Of a DNA stretch of 64,000 nucleotides, positions 8,844 through 18,129 are shown piece by piece; position 1 is the first letter of the stretch; the number at the start of each line of letters is the position of its first letter. The stretch is taken from positions 186,001 to 250,000 of the forward strand of contig NZ_JABFCN010000070.1 of NCBI RefSeq assembly GCF_013087515.1, in the 5' to 3' direction. The translations under genes and the position numbers were made by a program. The stretch is from Rhizobium sophorae (GTDB lineage Bacteria > Pseudomonadota > Alphaproteobacteria > Rhizobiales > Rhizobiaceae). The notes under the pieces were generated by a model. That model was not told the DNA's origin and did no database searches. It saw nothing but the letters and a program-made list of their open reading frames with translations.

Positions 8844-9668
8844 TCAGCTCTGGCTCTGGCTTTGCATCTGTCCGCCGTCCTCTACCTTCACGGTGACCGA
8901 CAGCGTTTCGCCCGGCGTGCCGATGCGCATGCCTGAAATCGGCGCGGCGTCGCGATAGCAGAGGCCGGAGGCGACTCTGATGTAACGGGCATCCGGGCAG
9001 ATCTCGTTGGCGGGATCGAAGCCGACCCAGCCGAGGCCGGGAATATGGGCCTCGGCCCATGCATGGGTCGCGGCCTGTTCGACCTTTTCCTCCATCATCA
9101 AATAACCGGAGATATAACGCGCCGGCACCTGCAGGGCACGGGCAGCGGCAACGAAGATGTGCGCATGGTCCTGGCAGACGCCGCACTTCCTCTCCAGCGC
9201 CTGTTCGGCCGTCGTCTCGGTGTTGCTGGTGCCGGGCTTATAATCGACCGTCTCGTGGATCGCCGTCATCAGCGCATGCATGCGGGAAAGCTCATTGTCG
9301 CCGGTGACGCCCTTGATCAGTTCCTTCACCAGCCTGCCGCCCTTGGTCAGCGGCGTGTCGCGCAGGAAGAGCCAAAGCGGGCAAAAGCCGGTATGCGGGC
9401 CGGTGACGCCGTTGTTGTCCTCCGTCTCGACCTCGCCTTCGGCCAGGATACGCGTCACATCCTGCTCGCCTTCCAGCGAGACCAGATTGACATGATTGCC
9501 GTACTGGTCGTCATATTCTACTTCCGGCGTGGCACCTTCGACTTTCAGAGACCAGCCGAGCACTTTCTGAGCTGATGTCGTCGGTGGCGTCAGCCGCAGC
9601 CGTTGCAGCGAGAATTGCGCCGGTTCGTCGTAGCGGTATTCGGTGAGGTGGCTGATCTTCAGTCTCAT
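8844..9668 (-). CDS. transglutaminase-like cysteine peptidase family protein
   Basis: 274 residues with an N-terminal beta domain (MRLKISHLTEYRYDEPAQFSLQRLRL, typical of bacterial transglutaminase N-domains) and a transglutaminase core. The triad is visible: Cys in ERKCGVCQDHAHIF, His in ATHAWAEAHIPG, Asp in GFDPANE. No signal peptide, so probably cytoplasmic. It lies 12 bases after the alpha-E gene and is the third gene of the ATP-grasp / alpha-E / transglutaminase set. In such clusters the transglutaminase-like protein is thought to cleave or rearrange a peptide made by the ATP-grasp enzyme. The substrate is unknown. The C-terminus ends in an odd QSQSQS tail. Confidence 0.85.
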   Translation of the reverse strand: MRLKISHLTEYRYDEPAQFSLQRLRLTPPTTSAQKVLGWSLKVEGATPEVEYDDQYGNHVNLVSLEGEQDVTRILAEGEVETEDNNGVTGPHTGFCPLWLFLRDTPLTKGGRLVKELIKGVTGDNELSRMHALMTAIHETVDYKPGTSNTETTAEQALERKCGVCQDHAHIFVAAARALQVPARYISGYLMMEEKVEQAATHAWAEAHIPGLGWVGFDPANEICPDARYIRVASGLCYRDAAPISGMRIGTPGETLSVTVKVEDGGQMQSQSQS

Positions 9669-9680
9669 ATTGTTATCCGC

Positions 9681-10622
9681 TTATACATAGAACCGGTAGC
9701 CGTCGGAAATTTCCGCGCCGAGCTTGTTGTTGCGCGCGACGAAATCCTCCAGGAACTCGTGCAGGCCCTGATCCATGATATCCCGGATCGCCCTTGTCTG
9801 CAGCGTGGTGCGGATTGAATCCGCCGTATCGTGGGCAGGAAGCCGCTCCTCGTAATCCTGGGCGAGATAGCCGAGATTGCTGACGATCTTCTCATAGCAA
9901 TAGGCAAGCGAGCGCGGCATCTGGACATTGAGGGTCAGGAAGTCGGCGATGTTCATCGCCCGGTATTCGCCGTCATAGGCCCAGCTATAGGCGCGGTGCG
10001 CCGAGACCGAGCGCAGGATCGATTCCCACTGCACGTTGTCGAGGGAGGAGCCGACAGCCGAGACCGAGGGCAGCAGCACGTAATATTTCACGTCGAGGAT
10101 GCGGCTGGTATTGTCTGCCCGCTCGATGAAGGTGCCGATGCGGGCAAAATTATAGAGCTCGTTGCGCAGAGTCGAACCATGGAAGGCGCCGCGGATGAGG
10201 CCGGCGCGGCGTTTGATGACGTCGATCACCTCTGGCATTTCGGCCGCCTTGACGCGCTTTTCGAGCAGCGACTTGAGGTCGATCCAGCATTCGTTGGTCG
10301 CTTCCCAGGTCTCGCGTGTCAGGGCGGTGCGCACCATGCGGGCATTGTTGCGGCCGGAATCGATGCAAGACATGACGCTCGACGGATTCGTGCGATCGCG
10401 CAGCAGATAGTCGATCGCGTCCGCGTTGGTCAGCTTGTTATGGCCTTCGTCATAAGCCTCGCGTACGCCCGCACTTTGTAGAACGCCATCCCAATTGTCA
10501 TCGCCGGTGCTGCTGCGGGTCAGCGACATGCGCAACCCCGCATCGATCAGGCGGGCTATATTTTCGGCGCGCTCGATGTAACGAAACATCCAGTAGAGGC
10601 CGTTTGCTGTTCTTCCGAGCAT
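9681..10622 (-). CDS. alpha-E domain protein (DUF403)
   Basis: 313 residues, mostly alpha-helical, opening with MLGRTANGLYWMFRYIERAENIARLIDAGLRM, the hallmark of the alpha-E family. The family always accompanies circularly permuted ATP-grasp proteins and transglutaminase-like proteins; its biochemical job is not established. The ATG at 10622 shares a base with the TGA of the ATP-grasp gene, so the two are translationally coupled. The reading frame stays open further upstream inside the ATP-grasp gene, but that part does not look like the family and is overlapping noise. Confidence 0.87.
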   Translation of the reverse strand: MLGRTANGLYWMFRYIERAENIARLIDAGLRMSLTRSSTGDDNWDGVLQSAGVREAYDEGHNKLTNADAIDYLLRDRTNPSSVMSCIDSGRNNARMVRTALTRETWEATNECWIDLKSLLEKRVKAAEMPEVIDVIKRRAGLIRGAFHGSTLRNELYNFARIGTFIERADNTSRILDVKYYVLLPSVSAVGSSLDNVQWESILRSVSAHRAYSWAYDGEYRAMNIADFLTLNVQMPRSLAYCYEKIVSNLGYLAQDYEERLPAHDTADSIRTTLQTRAIRDIMDQGLHEFLEDFVARNNKLGAEISDGYRFYV

Positions 10623-12031
10623 CAGTCCTCCAATACCCAAGTGTCTTTGGTGCCGCCGCCCTGGCTGGAATTGACCACCAACGAGCCCTGCTTCAGCGCC
10701 ACGCGCGTGAGACCACCCGGAATGATCTGCACCTTGTCCGACACGAGCACATAGGGGCGAAGGTCGACATGGCGCGGCGCGATGCCCTTGTTGACGAGGA
10801 TCGGCACGGTGGAGAGCGACAGCGTCGGCTGGGCGATGTAGTTGTTCGGCTTGGCCTTCAGCTTCTCGGCGAAATCGGCGCGCTCCTTCTTCGATGCCGT
10901 CGGGCCGACCAGCATGCCGTAGCCGCCGGAGCCGTGCACCTCCTTGACCACCAACTCTTCCAGATGCTCCAACACATATTTCAGGCTGTCGGCTTCCGAA
11001 CAGCGCCAGGTCGGCACGTTTTCGAGGAGCGCCTTGCGGCCGGTATAGAATTCGACGATCTCGGGCATATAGGAATAGATCGCCTTGTCGTCGCAAATGC
11101 CGGTGCCCGGCGCATTGGCGATGGTGATGTTGCCGGAGCGGTAGACATCCATGATGCCGGGAATGCCGAGCGCGGAATCGGCCCGGAAGGTCAGGGGATC
11201 GAGGAAGTCGTCATCGACGCGGCGGTAGAGCACGTCGATCGCTTCGTAACCGCGTGTCGTCCTCATCTTCACCTTGCCGTCGATGACGCGTAGATCCGAG
11301 CCTTCGACCAGTTCGACGCCCATCATGTCGGCGAGGAAGGAATGTTCGTAATAGGCGGAATTGTAGATGCCCGGCGTCAGCACGGCGACGCGCGGCTTGC
11401 CCTTGCAGCCTGGAGGGGCGAGCGAGGCGAGGCTCTGACGCAGCAGATATGGATAATCCTCGACACGCTGCACCTTGTTCTCATGAAAGAGTTCAGGGAA
11501 CATCTGCATCATGGTTTCCCGGTTTTCCAGCATGTAGCTGACACCGGAGGGCGTGCGGGCATTGTCCTCCAGCACGTAAAACTGGTCCTCTCCGGTGCGC
11601 ACGATATCGGTGCCGACGATGTGGGTGTAGACGCCGCCGGGCGGCCGGAAGCCGATCATTTCGGGGATGAAGGTGACGTTGTTCTCGATCAGCTCGCGAG
11701 GAACGCGGCCGGCGCGGATGATCTCCTGCTTATGATAGATATCGTCCAGAAAGGCGTTGAGCGCGATCACCCGCTGCTCGATGCCTTGGGCGAGCTTGCG
11801 CCATTCGCGGGCGGAGATGATGCGGGGTATGATGTCGAAGGGGATGAGCTTTTCGGAACTGTCGGCATGGCCGTAGACCGCGAAGGTGATGCCGGTCTTC
11901 CGGAAAATGTTTTCCGCATCGCGGGATTTGGCAATCAGATGCGCCCGGTCTTGGCTGTTGTACCACTCGAAGTATTTGTCATAAGGCGGGCGGGGACTTT
12001 CGTCCCCGGTAATCATTTCATCAAATGCCAA
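10622..12031 (-). CDS. circularly permuted ATP-grasp protein
   Basis: About 469 residues from a TTG start at 12031 (reads AFDEMITGDESPRPPYDKYFEWY). I prefer this start because GGGGAG lies 8 bases before it; in-frame codons further upstream extend to 12232 with non-family sequence. The protein is of the DUF404/DUF407 type, a circularly permuted ATP-grasp ligase expected to form amide or peptide bonds. Visible landmarks are YVLEDNARTPSGVSYMLENRE, APGTGICDDKAIY, VVKEVHGSGGYGMLVGP and the C-terminal VNSSQGGGTKDTWVLED. First gene of the three-gene set running to 8844. Substrate unknown. Confidence 0.87.
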   Translation of the reverse strand: MAFDEMITGDESPRPPYDKYFEWYNSQDRAHLIAKSRDAENIFRKTGITFAVYGHADSSEKLIPFDIIPRIISAREWRKLAQGIEQRVIALNAFLDDIYHKQEIIRAGRVPRELIENNVTFIPEMIGFRPPGGVYTHIVGTDIVRTGEDQFYVLEDNARTPSGVSYMLENRETMMQMFPELFHENKVQRVEDYPYLLRQSLASLAPPGCKGKPRVAVLTPGIYNSAYYEHSFLADMMGVELVEGSDLRVIDGKVKMRTTRGYEAIDVLYRRVDDDFLDPLTFRADSALGIPGIMDVYRSGNITIANAPGTGICDDKAIYSYMPEIVEFYTGRKALLENVPTWRCSEADSLKYVLEHLEELVVKEVHGSGGYGMLVGPTASKKERADFAEKLKAKPNNYIAQPTLSLSTVPILVNKGIAPRHVDLRPYVLVSDKVQIIPGGLTRVALKQGSLVVNSSQGGGTKDTWVLED

Positions 12032-12418
12032 AGGCTCGGCTCCCCTTTTTTGTTCATTTGAATACAACGCAAATGGCAATGCAAGAACCATGCGCAGTTC
12101 GAGGAAAAGATTTTGCGCTGCGGAAAACGGGTGAAAATCTGGGCATTTAAAAGTGATGCAGTGCGGCATGGCGGATAGGGATCTCGAGGCTTGCGCAAAA
12201 TCTGAGCATGTGATCGCTTTTCGTTCGGTCAAGGCGGTCGAATATAGTCACGCGCCTAAGGCTCCCCGGCCCGCCCTCCGTGGCAAATGCCGGCTGGCGC
12301 GACCGCCACTGGGTCTCTGCCATCAGCGAAATTTCAAATAAACATCAATGCTTCGCCTTTGACGGCAGTTGCCGCGTGGGGCTATCAGCACGGCGACCCT
12401 TCTCTCCCGAGCCGCTCC
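12032..12418. other. divergent intergenic region, ATP-grasp set versus DMT transporter
   Basis: 387 bases between two divergent genes. It must hold both promoters. I see a plausible -10 (tatagt near 12243) facing the transporter without a good -35, and no convincing hairpin, repeat or conserved small gene. Overlapping open frames here lack family sequence. Confidence 0.4.
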
Positions 12419-13318
12419 ATGTCCTTCGATCGCCTTGCCCCCACCATTTTCGTCCTCCTCTGGTCCACGGGCTGGGTGGTGGCGAAATACGCCTCGCTGC
12501 ATTCCGAGCCCTTCACCTTTCTTTCGATACGTTACGCGCTGTCGGCGGCGGCATTCCTGGCGCTCTGCCTGGTGGTGCGGGCACAATGGCCGAACAGCCG
12601 GGCGACGGCGCTGCGCGCCGTCTATTCCGGCTTCTTCCTTCACGGTTTCTATCTCGCCGGTCTCTGGTGGGCGATCGCCAATGGCGTGCCAGCCGGCATA
12701 TCGGGCATCATCGCGGCGCTGCAGCCGCTGCTGACGGCGATGGCAGCTCCCTTCCTCATCGGCGAGCGGCTGCAGCAGGCACAGAAGCTCGGCCTTGCCC
12801 TTGGCTTCGTCGGCATTGCCATCGCCATTTCGCCGAAGCTGCTCGATCCGGCGACCGCCGATCTCACGCATGCCGCCCTGCCGCTGGCAATCAATCTCGT
12901 CGCGATGGCGTCGGTCTCCTACGGCACGCTCTATCAGAAGAAACACCTGCAATCCGGCGACCTCAGAACCATCGCGACCTTGCAATATATCGGCGCACTG
13001 ATCCTCACGCTGCCGCTTTCGCTGGTCTTCGAGCATCAGCATTTCGACGGCGCCGCGCAGGCCTATGGCGCGCTGGCCTGGTCGGTCTTCGGCCTGTCGA
13101 TGGGCGGCGTCGGGCTGCTGCTTTATCTCATCCGCCACGGCCAAGTCTCACGCGCCGCTTCGTTGATTTACCTGATGCCGCCAGCTGTTGCTCTCGAAGC
13201 CTTCATCGCCTTCGGCGAACCGTTGACCCTGCCGTTGATCGTCGGCACGGTCGTCGTCGTGGCCGGTGTCTATCTGACGAACCGCAGGATCATGCAGCAG
13301 GTGGAAGCCAGGGGATAG
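12419..13318 (+). CDS. DMT-superfamily (EamA) transporter
   Basis: 299 residues with about ten hydrophobic segments in two EamA-like halves (first half opens FVLLWSTGWVVAKYASLHSEP, second half opens LAINLVAMASVSYGTLYQKK). This is the usual length of a ten-helix drug/metabolite exporter. The start ATG at 12419 (MSFDRLAPTIF) gives a normal family N-terminus; upstream in-frame codons add unrelated sequence. Substrate cannot be told. It stands alone, convergent with the following minus-strand cluster. Confidence 0.87.
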   Translation: MSFDRLAPTIFVLLWSTGWVVAKYASLHSEPFTFLSIRYALSAAAFLALCLVVRAQWPNSRATALRAVYSGFFLHGFYLAGLWWAIANGVPAGISGIIAALQPLLTAMAAPFLIGERLQQAQKLGLALGFVGIAIAISPKLLDPATADLTHAALPLAINLVAMASVSYGTLYQKKHLQSGDLRTIATLQYIGALILTLPLSLVFEHQHFDGAAQAYGALAWSVFGLSMGGVGLLLYLIRHGQVSRAASLIYLMPPAVALEAFIAFGEPLTLPLIVGTVVVVAGVYLTNRRIMQQVEARG

Positions 13319-13488
13319 CTTAAGCGAAATACGACATGCTTCAACTAAAAGAGGCCGGAGATACCTGCCAGGGCTAACCGGAATGTGGGATGTCGCCTGT
13401 TTGTCCGGGAGCCGCGAGGCTTGGTGCAGGCAGACTAGATCAGCTCCGTCACTTGAATTGAAGCTTTTTGGACGAAGCTAACAATTGA

Positions 13489-13794
13489 TCAGATGAACTG
13501 CTGAGGGCCTTCTGGACCATCGTATCCCTTGCCGCGATTGTCGGGTTGACTATAGCTGCTCATGCAGTTCTCGGTTTCTGCGGTCTTGTCGAAAAGGCAT
13601 ATCTCATATCCATCCTCGTCAACATAGAGGCTCACACAGGCCTCTCCCGGACTGTCGCCTGGCGTGCAAAAAAACTCCAGCTCTTCGTCGAATTCGCCAT
13701 CTGGCATACCGGCAGATGCCAGCCCAAACGGACCGGCACCAGCAAGAATTGAAGTCAACACGAACAGCTTCCATAGCAAGGGAGGAGGCGACAT
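13489..13794 (-). CDS. small exported protein of unknown function
   Basis: 101 residues. Residues 1-28 form a signal peptide (basic LLWKLF, hydrophobic core, LASA|GM). The mature part is short and acidic with three cysteines (EFFCTPGDSPGEACVSLY, ICLFDK) plus one in TENCMSSY, so two disulfides are possible. AAAGGAG lies about 7 bases before the ATG at 13794. It follows the SH3-like gene by 11 bases and closes a run of minus-strand genes. No family recognised. Confidence 0.65.
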   Translation of the reverse strand: MSPPPLLWKLFVLTSILAGAGPFGLASAGMPDGEFDEELEFFCTPGDSPGEACVSLYVDEDGYEICLFDKTAETENCMSSYSQPDNRGKGYDGPEGPQQFI

Positions 13795-13805
13795 ATGTGG
13801 CTCCT

Positions 13806-14498
13806 TTACTGGCGGAAGAATCGGGTTCCGCTCATCGCACCACCGCGAGGACCAGTACGGGTGACCGAGCACGAGGCGTCGGCGCGGCTGCATGTCCGCG
13901 TGCGGCTGGCAGTTCCGCCATAAGGTCCGACGGTATTGCGAGTTGCCGTGCATGCCCCGTCGGCGCAGGTCCTGGTCTGCTGGCTCGATCCGCCATAGAT
14001 CCCGGTTACCCCGCGGGTCGCGGTGCAGCTTCCATCCGCGCATTCGACCGATCGGCCATACGAGTCCACACGCGCCCGAGGATAGGCGCCATAGACAGCC
14101 CGCGGAGGTACGGCGTAAACGGACCAGCTCCGGTACCAGGGATAGCGGACATAATAGTTGTCCCAATAGGCCTTGTTAAAGGCGACGACCGCAACCCCGA
14201 CGGTAGCCGCAACGGCCGGCGTAAGCACGACGGGAGCACCATTGTAGACCACTTGGACATAGCGCGCGGACACCCAGCCCCGATAGCTGGCGAAACCGAT
14301 ATCGCACCAGGTGTAGCCCGGCAGGCAGCCATGGGTGACGATGCGTGCGCCGACCGGAACGACAACGACAACGGGGTATCCGGTTGAGGGCCCAGCCCTT
14401 AGATTGACGTTGCCCGTGGCCACTGCGACGGTGGCTGCTGCTGCCATCGACGCCATGGAAATCACCAGGGCAATCGCGACCCATAATCTCTTGATCAT
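13806..14498 (-). CDS. exported SH3b-domain protein with C-terminal Cys repeats
   Basis: 230 residues from ATG 14498. Signal peptide at 1-22 (MIKRLWVAIALVISMASMAAA). Residues about 24-85 are a bacterial SH3 (SH3b) domain (GNVNLRAGPSTGYPVVVVVPVG, WCDIGFASYRGWVSARYVQV). A hydrophobic and Tyr/Trp-rich linker follows. The last 85 residues hold about three Cys repeats of the form YGG-x-RTC-x-DG-x-CTATR-x-GP. The same repeat type appears in the small exported protein at 19138-19446. SH3b domains often bind peptidoglycan, so a periplasmic or envelope role is likely. It lies 123 bases downstream of the exporter ATPase. Confidence 0.8.
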   Translation of the reverse strand: MIKRLWVAIALVISMASMAAAATVAVATGNVNLRAGPSTGYPVVVVVPVGARIVTHGCLPGYTWCDIGFASYRGWVSARYVQVVYNGAPVVLTPAVAATVGVAVVAFNKAYWDNYYVRYPWYRSWSVYAVPPRAVYGAYPRARVDSYGRSVECADGSCTATRGVTGIYGGSSQQTRTCADGACTATRNTVGPYGGTASRTRTCSRADASCSVTRTGPRGGAMSGTRFFRQ

Positions 14499-14621
14499 AT
14501 CCCTATCCTTTACGATGGACCCGCGCCTGCGGAGCCTTCCGAGCATGACGTTAGGCTGCGGATATCGCTCACCCATCTCGCGGGCGTAGAAATTTGTAGC
14601 TTTTTGTTGCATTGGCCGGGG

Positions 14622-15341
14622 TCAGTGGGCCTGAAGGCGGTCCGTCCCCGATCGTTCGCCGATGATGCGGCCATCTGTCAGCTCGATCGTCCGGTCAAAA
14701 AGATCCAGCGAACGGGGATCATGCGTCACAACTACGATCCCGGCGCCCCTCGTGTCGGCAATTTGCCGAAAGAGCTCGATGACCTGACGCCCGCGAACGC
14801 CGTCGAGCGCTGCCGTCGGCTCGTCGGCAAGGATGAGGGTCGGATCGTTGGCCAGGGCACGGGCAATCGCCACGCGTTGCTGCTCGCCGCCGGATAGCCG
14901 TGATGGACGATTGCCGACACGATGTGCGAGACCGAGTCCCGTCAACAGGAGTTCAGCATGACGACGGGCGTCACGGGCGGGCACATCATCGATTTCCATT
15001 GCCAGCGCAACATTTTCCAATGCCGTCAGGAAGGGAATGAGATTGGCCTTTTGAAACACGAACCCGATGTTCCGCCGCCGGAAGTCGCGCAATCGGTCGA
15101 GTTCCTCTCCCGCCCTCGAGACAAGAGTGCCGCGAATTCTCACCTCGCCGTCGCTTGGCGGCTCCAGCAGCCCGGCGATCAGAAGCAGCGTGCTTTTTCC
15201 CGATCCGCTCGGTCCGAGGATCGCAACCAGTTCACCGGCACGGATATCCAGGGAGACCCCGTCAAGCGCCATGACGATGCTGTCGCCGCTGCGGTAATGT
15301 CGGGCCGCATCGCGCACCGACAGGATTGGCTCCGCCGTCAC
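14622..15341 (-). CDS. ABC exporter ATPase (DevA/MacB/LolD-like)
   Basis: 239 residues from GTG 15341. Walker A GPSGSGKST near residue 43, Q-loop FVFQKANLIPFLTALENV, signature LSGGEQQRVAIARAL and Walker B LILADEPTAALD are intact. The PFLTALENV and short-chain architecture place it among ATPases partnering with MacB/DevC-type four-helix permeases. Its GTG overlaps the permease TGA (GTGA), so they are coupled. Together with the permease and the membrane-fusion protein upstream it forms a DevB-DevC-DevA-like export system. Confidence 0.9.
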   Translation of the reverse strand: MTAEPILSVRDAARHYRSGDSIVMALDGVSLDIRAGELVAILGPSGSGKSTLLLIAGLLEPPSDGEVRIRGTLVSRAGEELDRLRDFRRRNIGFVFQKANLIPFLTALENVALAMEIDDVPARDARRHAELLLTGLGLAHRVGNRPSRLSGGEQQRVAIARALANDPTLILADEPTAALDGVRGRQVIELFRQIADTRGAGIVVVTHDPRSLDLFDRTIELTDGRIIGERSGTDRLQAH

Positions 15342-16501
15342 GACAGCACCTCCTGGGCTCTGATCTTCAACGCCCGCCAGATCCCGAGCAGGCTTGCAAA
15401 CGCGCAAACGGCCCCCACCGCAAGCGCAAGCCCGGCAAAATCCCATGGATCGATGACCACCCTTCGTGGGAAGAACGGGAAGATAAGCTTCGACATCGCC
15501 AATCCGAGTGCAAGCGCGCCCGCGCCGATCAGGAAGGATTGCTGGGCGATCATGGCGACAATCACGCTGTTTCGCGCACCGATGAGCTTCAGCATGGCGA
15601 TCTCATGAAGATTTTCCATCGTGAGCATATAGATGATGAGCGAGATGACGATCGCCATCACCACCAGAAGGACGCCCGTGAATGCCAGGATCTGCAATCT
15701 GAGGCGCCAGAGACGTTGATTGAGCAAAAGGTCGCGCTGATCGGTGCGGGAGAGAATATTGGCATCTCCCCAGGACAGGACGTTGGTTCGCACTCGATTC
15801 TCGTCCGCGCCCTTGTCGAGAGTGACAAGCACGGCGGCGATCTTGCTGTCCTGCTGAACGGAACTTTCGGAGACCGCCGCGGCGCCTGTTTTGCCCGCAG
15901 CGGCGCGCGCAAGCAGGATTTCTTCATTTGTACGGCGCTGGGCGATCGCCATCGCGTCGTTGACGGTAACGAACATCAGTCCATCGCCGCTGGCGTCCAC
16001 CATGCCGCGCGTCAGGCCGACGATCAGATAGTCGTCCTGAGCGAGCCGCACCCGATCTCCAAGCGCAAGCCCGATGCTTTCGTCCGCGATCGCTTCGAAA
16101 TGACCGGCGGCAAGGTAGCGCCCCCGCTGCAGTTGAACCCACTCGCCTCGATCCTTTGGAAAATCGAGACCGGTGATGGAGGCGCGCAGATCGCGCCCTT
16201 CCAAGCCGAACTGCTGGCTTATCTGGACAAAGCGCCGGACCGAAGATACGCCGGTCAATCCTTCAACGCGGTGGTCCATGTCTGACGAAACGGCGGAACT
16301 TTCGGAAAATGGGCCGGCTCTGCCCCCTTGTACCACCCAGAGATCCGCACCGATCTTCTCCACGACGAGAAGCGCGTCTTCCACAATGCCGCGGTAAAGA
16401 CCAACCATTCCGGTCGATGCCGTGATGAGGAACCCGACGCCGGTCATGGTCAGCAGAAAACGCAGGAAATTGTATTTGACGTCCTTGAAGGCGAGATTCA
16501 T
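15338..16501 (-). CDS. ABC exporter permease (DevC/MacB-FtsX type)
   Basis: 387 residues. One N-terminal membrane helix (FLRFLLTMTGVGFLITAST), a large periplasmic domain (about residues 45-255) and three C-terminal helices (ILAFTGVLLVVMAIVISLIIYML; AMIAQQSFLIGAGALALGLAM; FAGLALAVGAVCAFASLLGIW). This is the DevC/MacB topology used for extrusion from the periplasm or outer leaflet rather than classic import. It overlaps the adaptor gene by 4 bases (ATGA). Cyanobacterial DevC homologues export glycolipids; the cargo here is unknown. Confidence 0.88.
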   Translation of the reverse strand: MNLAFKDVKYNFLRFLLTMTGVGFLITASTGMVGLYRGIVEDALLVVEKIGADLWVVQGGRAGPFSESSAVSSDMDHRVEGLTGVSSVRRFVQISQQFGLEGRDLRASITGLDFPKDRGEWVQLQRGRYLAAGHFEAIADESIGLALGDRVRLAQDDYLIVGLTRGMVDASGDGLMFVTVNDAMAIAQRRTNEEILLARAAAGKTGAAAVSESSVQQDSKIAAVLVTLDKGADENRVRTNVLSWGDANILSRTDQRDLLLNQRLWRLRLQILAFTGVLLVVMAIVISLIIYMLTMENLHEIAMLKLIGARNSVIVAMIAQQSFLIGAGALALGLAMSKLIFPFFPRRVVIDPWDFAGLALAVGAVCAFASLLGIWRALKIRAQEVLS

Positions 16502-17796
16502 CGTCTGGCCCCACCTTCGGCAATCTTCATGCCGAAATAGACATCGCGCGGCTCGCTCAGGATGACATCGCCCGGTTGCAGCCCCTTTACTACTTCCACG
16601 AACGGTCCACCGGCGTCTCCGAGCGTTACCGCGATCCAGTAAGCCCGACCGCCGTCAACGATCCAGACGCCCGGTTTCCCCTGTCGCCGTTCAATCGCGG
16701 CGGCCGGCACGGCAAGCACACCTTTCCTGGTATCGATTTCGATCGTCGTCATCCCGCGCTGACCAAGAGCCCAGTTCGGCGGCAGTGTGTCCGGGCGCAG
16801 ATCGACGGAAAATTCACGCGTTTCCGTATCGACTTGCCTGCCAATGCGAAGAACCGTCGCCATTATAGATGCTCCCTTGCCGCCGCCATTGAACCGAATG
16901 ACGGCCTTCTGGCCTGGCGAAAGGCGAGAGATCGAACTCTCGTCGAAACGTGCTGACAGGATGATCGAAGCCGTATCAACGAGCTGGACGATCTCCGACC
17001 CCGGGGTGATCGTGTCGCCGACGTAGTGATCGCGCGAGATAACGACGCCGTCAAAGGGCGCGCGAATGGTTCCTTCCTCGAGTTTGACCCGCTGGAGCTC
17101 GGCGGTCGCTGTAGCTGAGGCTTCCTGAGCCTTGGCCTGCTCAATCGCCGCCTGCGAGCGCTTGAGATCGGCTTCAGCCTGCCTGAGCGTGGCCACCGCT
17201 GTATCGTAGGATTCCTGACTTGCGATGGTTTTTTCGACCAGCACCTTTTTGCGATCGAAATTCGCCTGCGCATTGGCGAGCACCGCCTCGGCGTGCTCGC
17301 GGTCGGCGATCGCCACATCGACTGCCCTGCGCGCGGCATCGACCGAGGCCAGCGACGCGCCAAGTTCGCTCTTCAGGTCGTCAGTGACCATCTCGGCGAT
17401 GACATCTCCCTGGTTGGCCCGGTCGTTGCGATCGACACGCATCATCGCGATCACTCCCTGCAGCCGAGAGCTGACCAGGCTCGTGCGCGTCGCGTCCAAC
17501 GTGGCAGGGCCGGTCAAATCGACGGTTAGGTTGGTTGCTTTCACGGTAAACTGCTCTACGGCATGCGACACGAGATAGCGGTTGCCCAACCACACGGCGC
17601 AAATGGCGGCGAGCGCGATTACAGCGGCGCCGACACGTCTGAACCGCCCGTCGGGACGCGAAAGCGGCCGGGCGCCGATAACTTTGGCATCGATGAAAGC
17701 GCCGCCGTCCGTCGGGACACCGGCATGTCTGCCGGTGTCCTTGCCCTTGGCAGTTCGCCTCGGCCGGGCGCGCGCATCTGTTATCTTCTGATCCAT
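16498..17796 (-). CDS. HlyD/DevB-type membrane-fusion (periplasmic adaptor) protein
   Basis: 432 residues. A basic cytoplasmic N-terminus of about 55 residues, one membrane helix (VGAAVIALAAICAVWLGNRYL), a lipoyl half-motif, a long coiled-coil hairpin (about residues 125-215: SVDAARRAVDVAIADREHAEA through QEASATATAELQ), then the second lipoyl half and beta-barrel (GTIRAPFDGVVISRDHYVGD). It would link the DevC/DevA-like pump to an outer-membrane channel such as TolC; no channel gene is in the window. Preceded by only 4 bases after the small Cys-rich protein gene. Confidence 0.88.
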   Translation of the reverse strand: MDQKITDARARPRRTAKGKDTGRHAGVPTDGGAFIDAKVIGARPLSRPDGRFRRVGAAVIALAAICAVWLGNRYLVSHAVEQFTVKATNLTVDLTGPATLDATRTSLVSSRLQGVIAMMRVDRNDRANQGDVIAEMVTDDLKSELGASLASVDAARRAVDVAIADREHAEAVLANAQANFDRKKVLVEKTIASQESYDTAVATLRQAEADLKRSQAAIEQAKAQEASATATAELQRVKLEEGTIRAPFDGVVISRDHYVGDTITPGSEIVQLVDTASIILSARFDESSISRLSPGQKAVIRFNGGGKGASIMATVLRIGRQVDTETREFSVDLRPDTLPPNWALGQRGMTTIEIDTRKGVLAVPAAAIERRQGKPGVWIVDGGRAYWIAVTLGDAGGPFVEVVKGLQPGDVILSEPRDVYFGMKIAEGGARR

Positions 17797-17800
17797 GCCG

Positions 17801-18079
17801 TCACTTCGGAAGAGCTTCGGCGAGCGTGGCTTGGCACGTCGGCGTCAGGTTCGCCCGATTTGCCTGAAGGCATGCGGCAATCCGGCCACCGCCAGGCTGA
17901 ACGCCCTGGCAATACTGTTTGAGATCAGCCTTGCAGGCTTGGATGACCTTCTTTGCTTGAGCCCGCATTTCCGGCGTCATCTGGCTTTGAGCCATGGCGG
18001 TAGCAGGCGCTGCGCAGGCGGCGGCGACCAGAGCGATCCTCAGCCAAGAGGCCGGATTCCGGCGATTGATGAAGTTCAT
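17801..18079 (-). CDS. small exported Cys-rich-repeat protein
   Basis: 92 residues from ATG 18079, chosen because AAGGA lies about 7 bases before it; an ATG at 18094 is also in frame. Signal peptide to about residue 30 (ALVAAACAAPATAMA|QS). The mature protein holds the pattern ACKADLKQYCQGVQPGGGRIAACLQAN...CQ, resembling the cysteine-rich (GLG1-type) repeat found in short exported alphaproteobacterial proteins. Four cysteines probably form two disulfides. It is 4 bases from the adaptor gene, so it is likely made together with the exporter. Confidence 0.75.
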   Translation of the reverse strand: MNFINRRNPASWLRIALVAAACAAPATAMAQSQMTPEMRAQAKKVIQACKADLKQYCQGVQPGGGRIAACLQANRANLTPTCQATLAEALPK

Positions 18080-18129
18080 AACGTTTCCTTTCATTCACGT
18101 TGCCTTTCTTCGTCTACTGCTGGGAAGCA

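Noticed and set aside
9681..11096. Long 471-residue version of the alpha-E protein
   Set aside because: The extra N-terminal part lies inside the ATP-grasp gene and does not match the family; the true start is at 10622.
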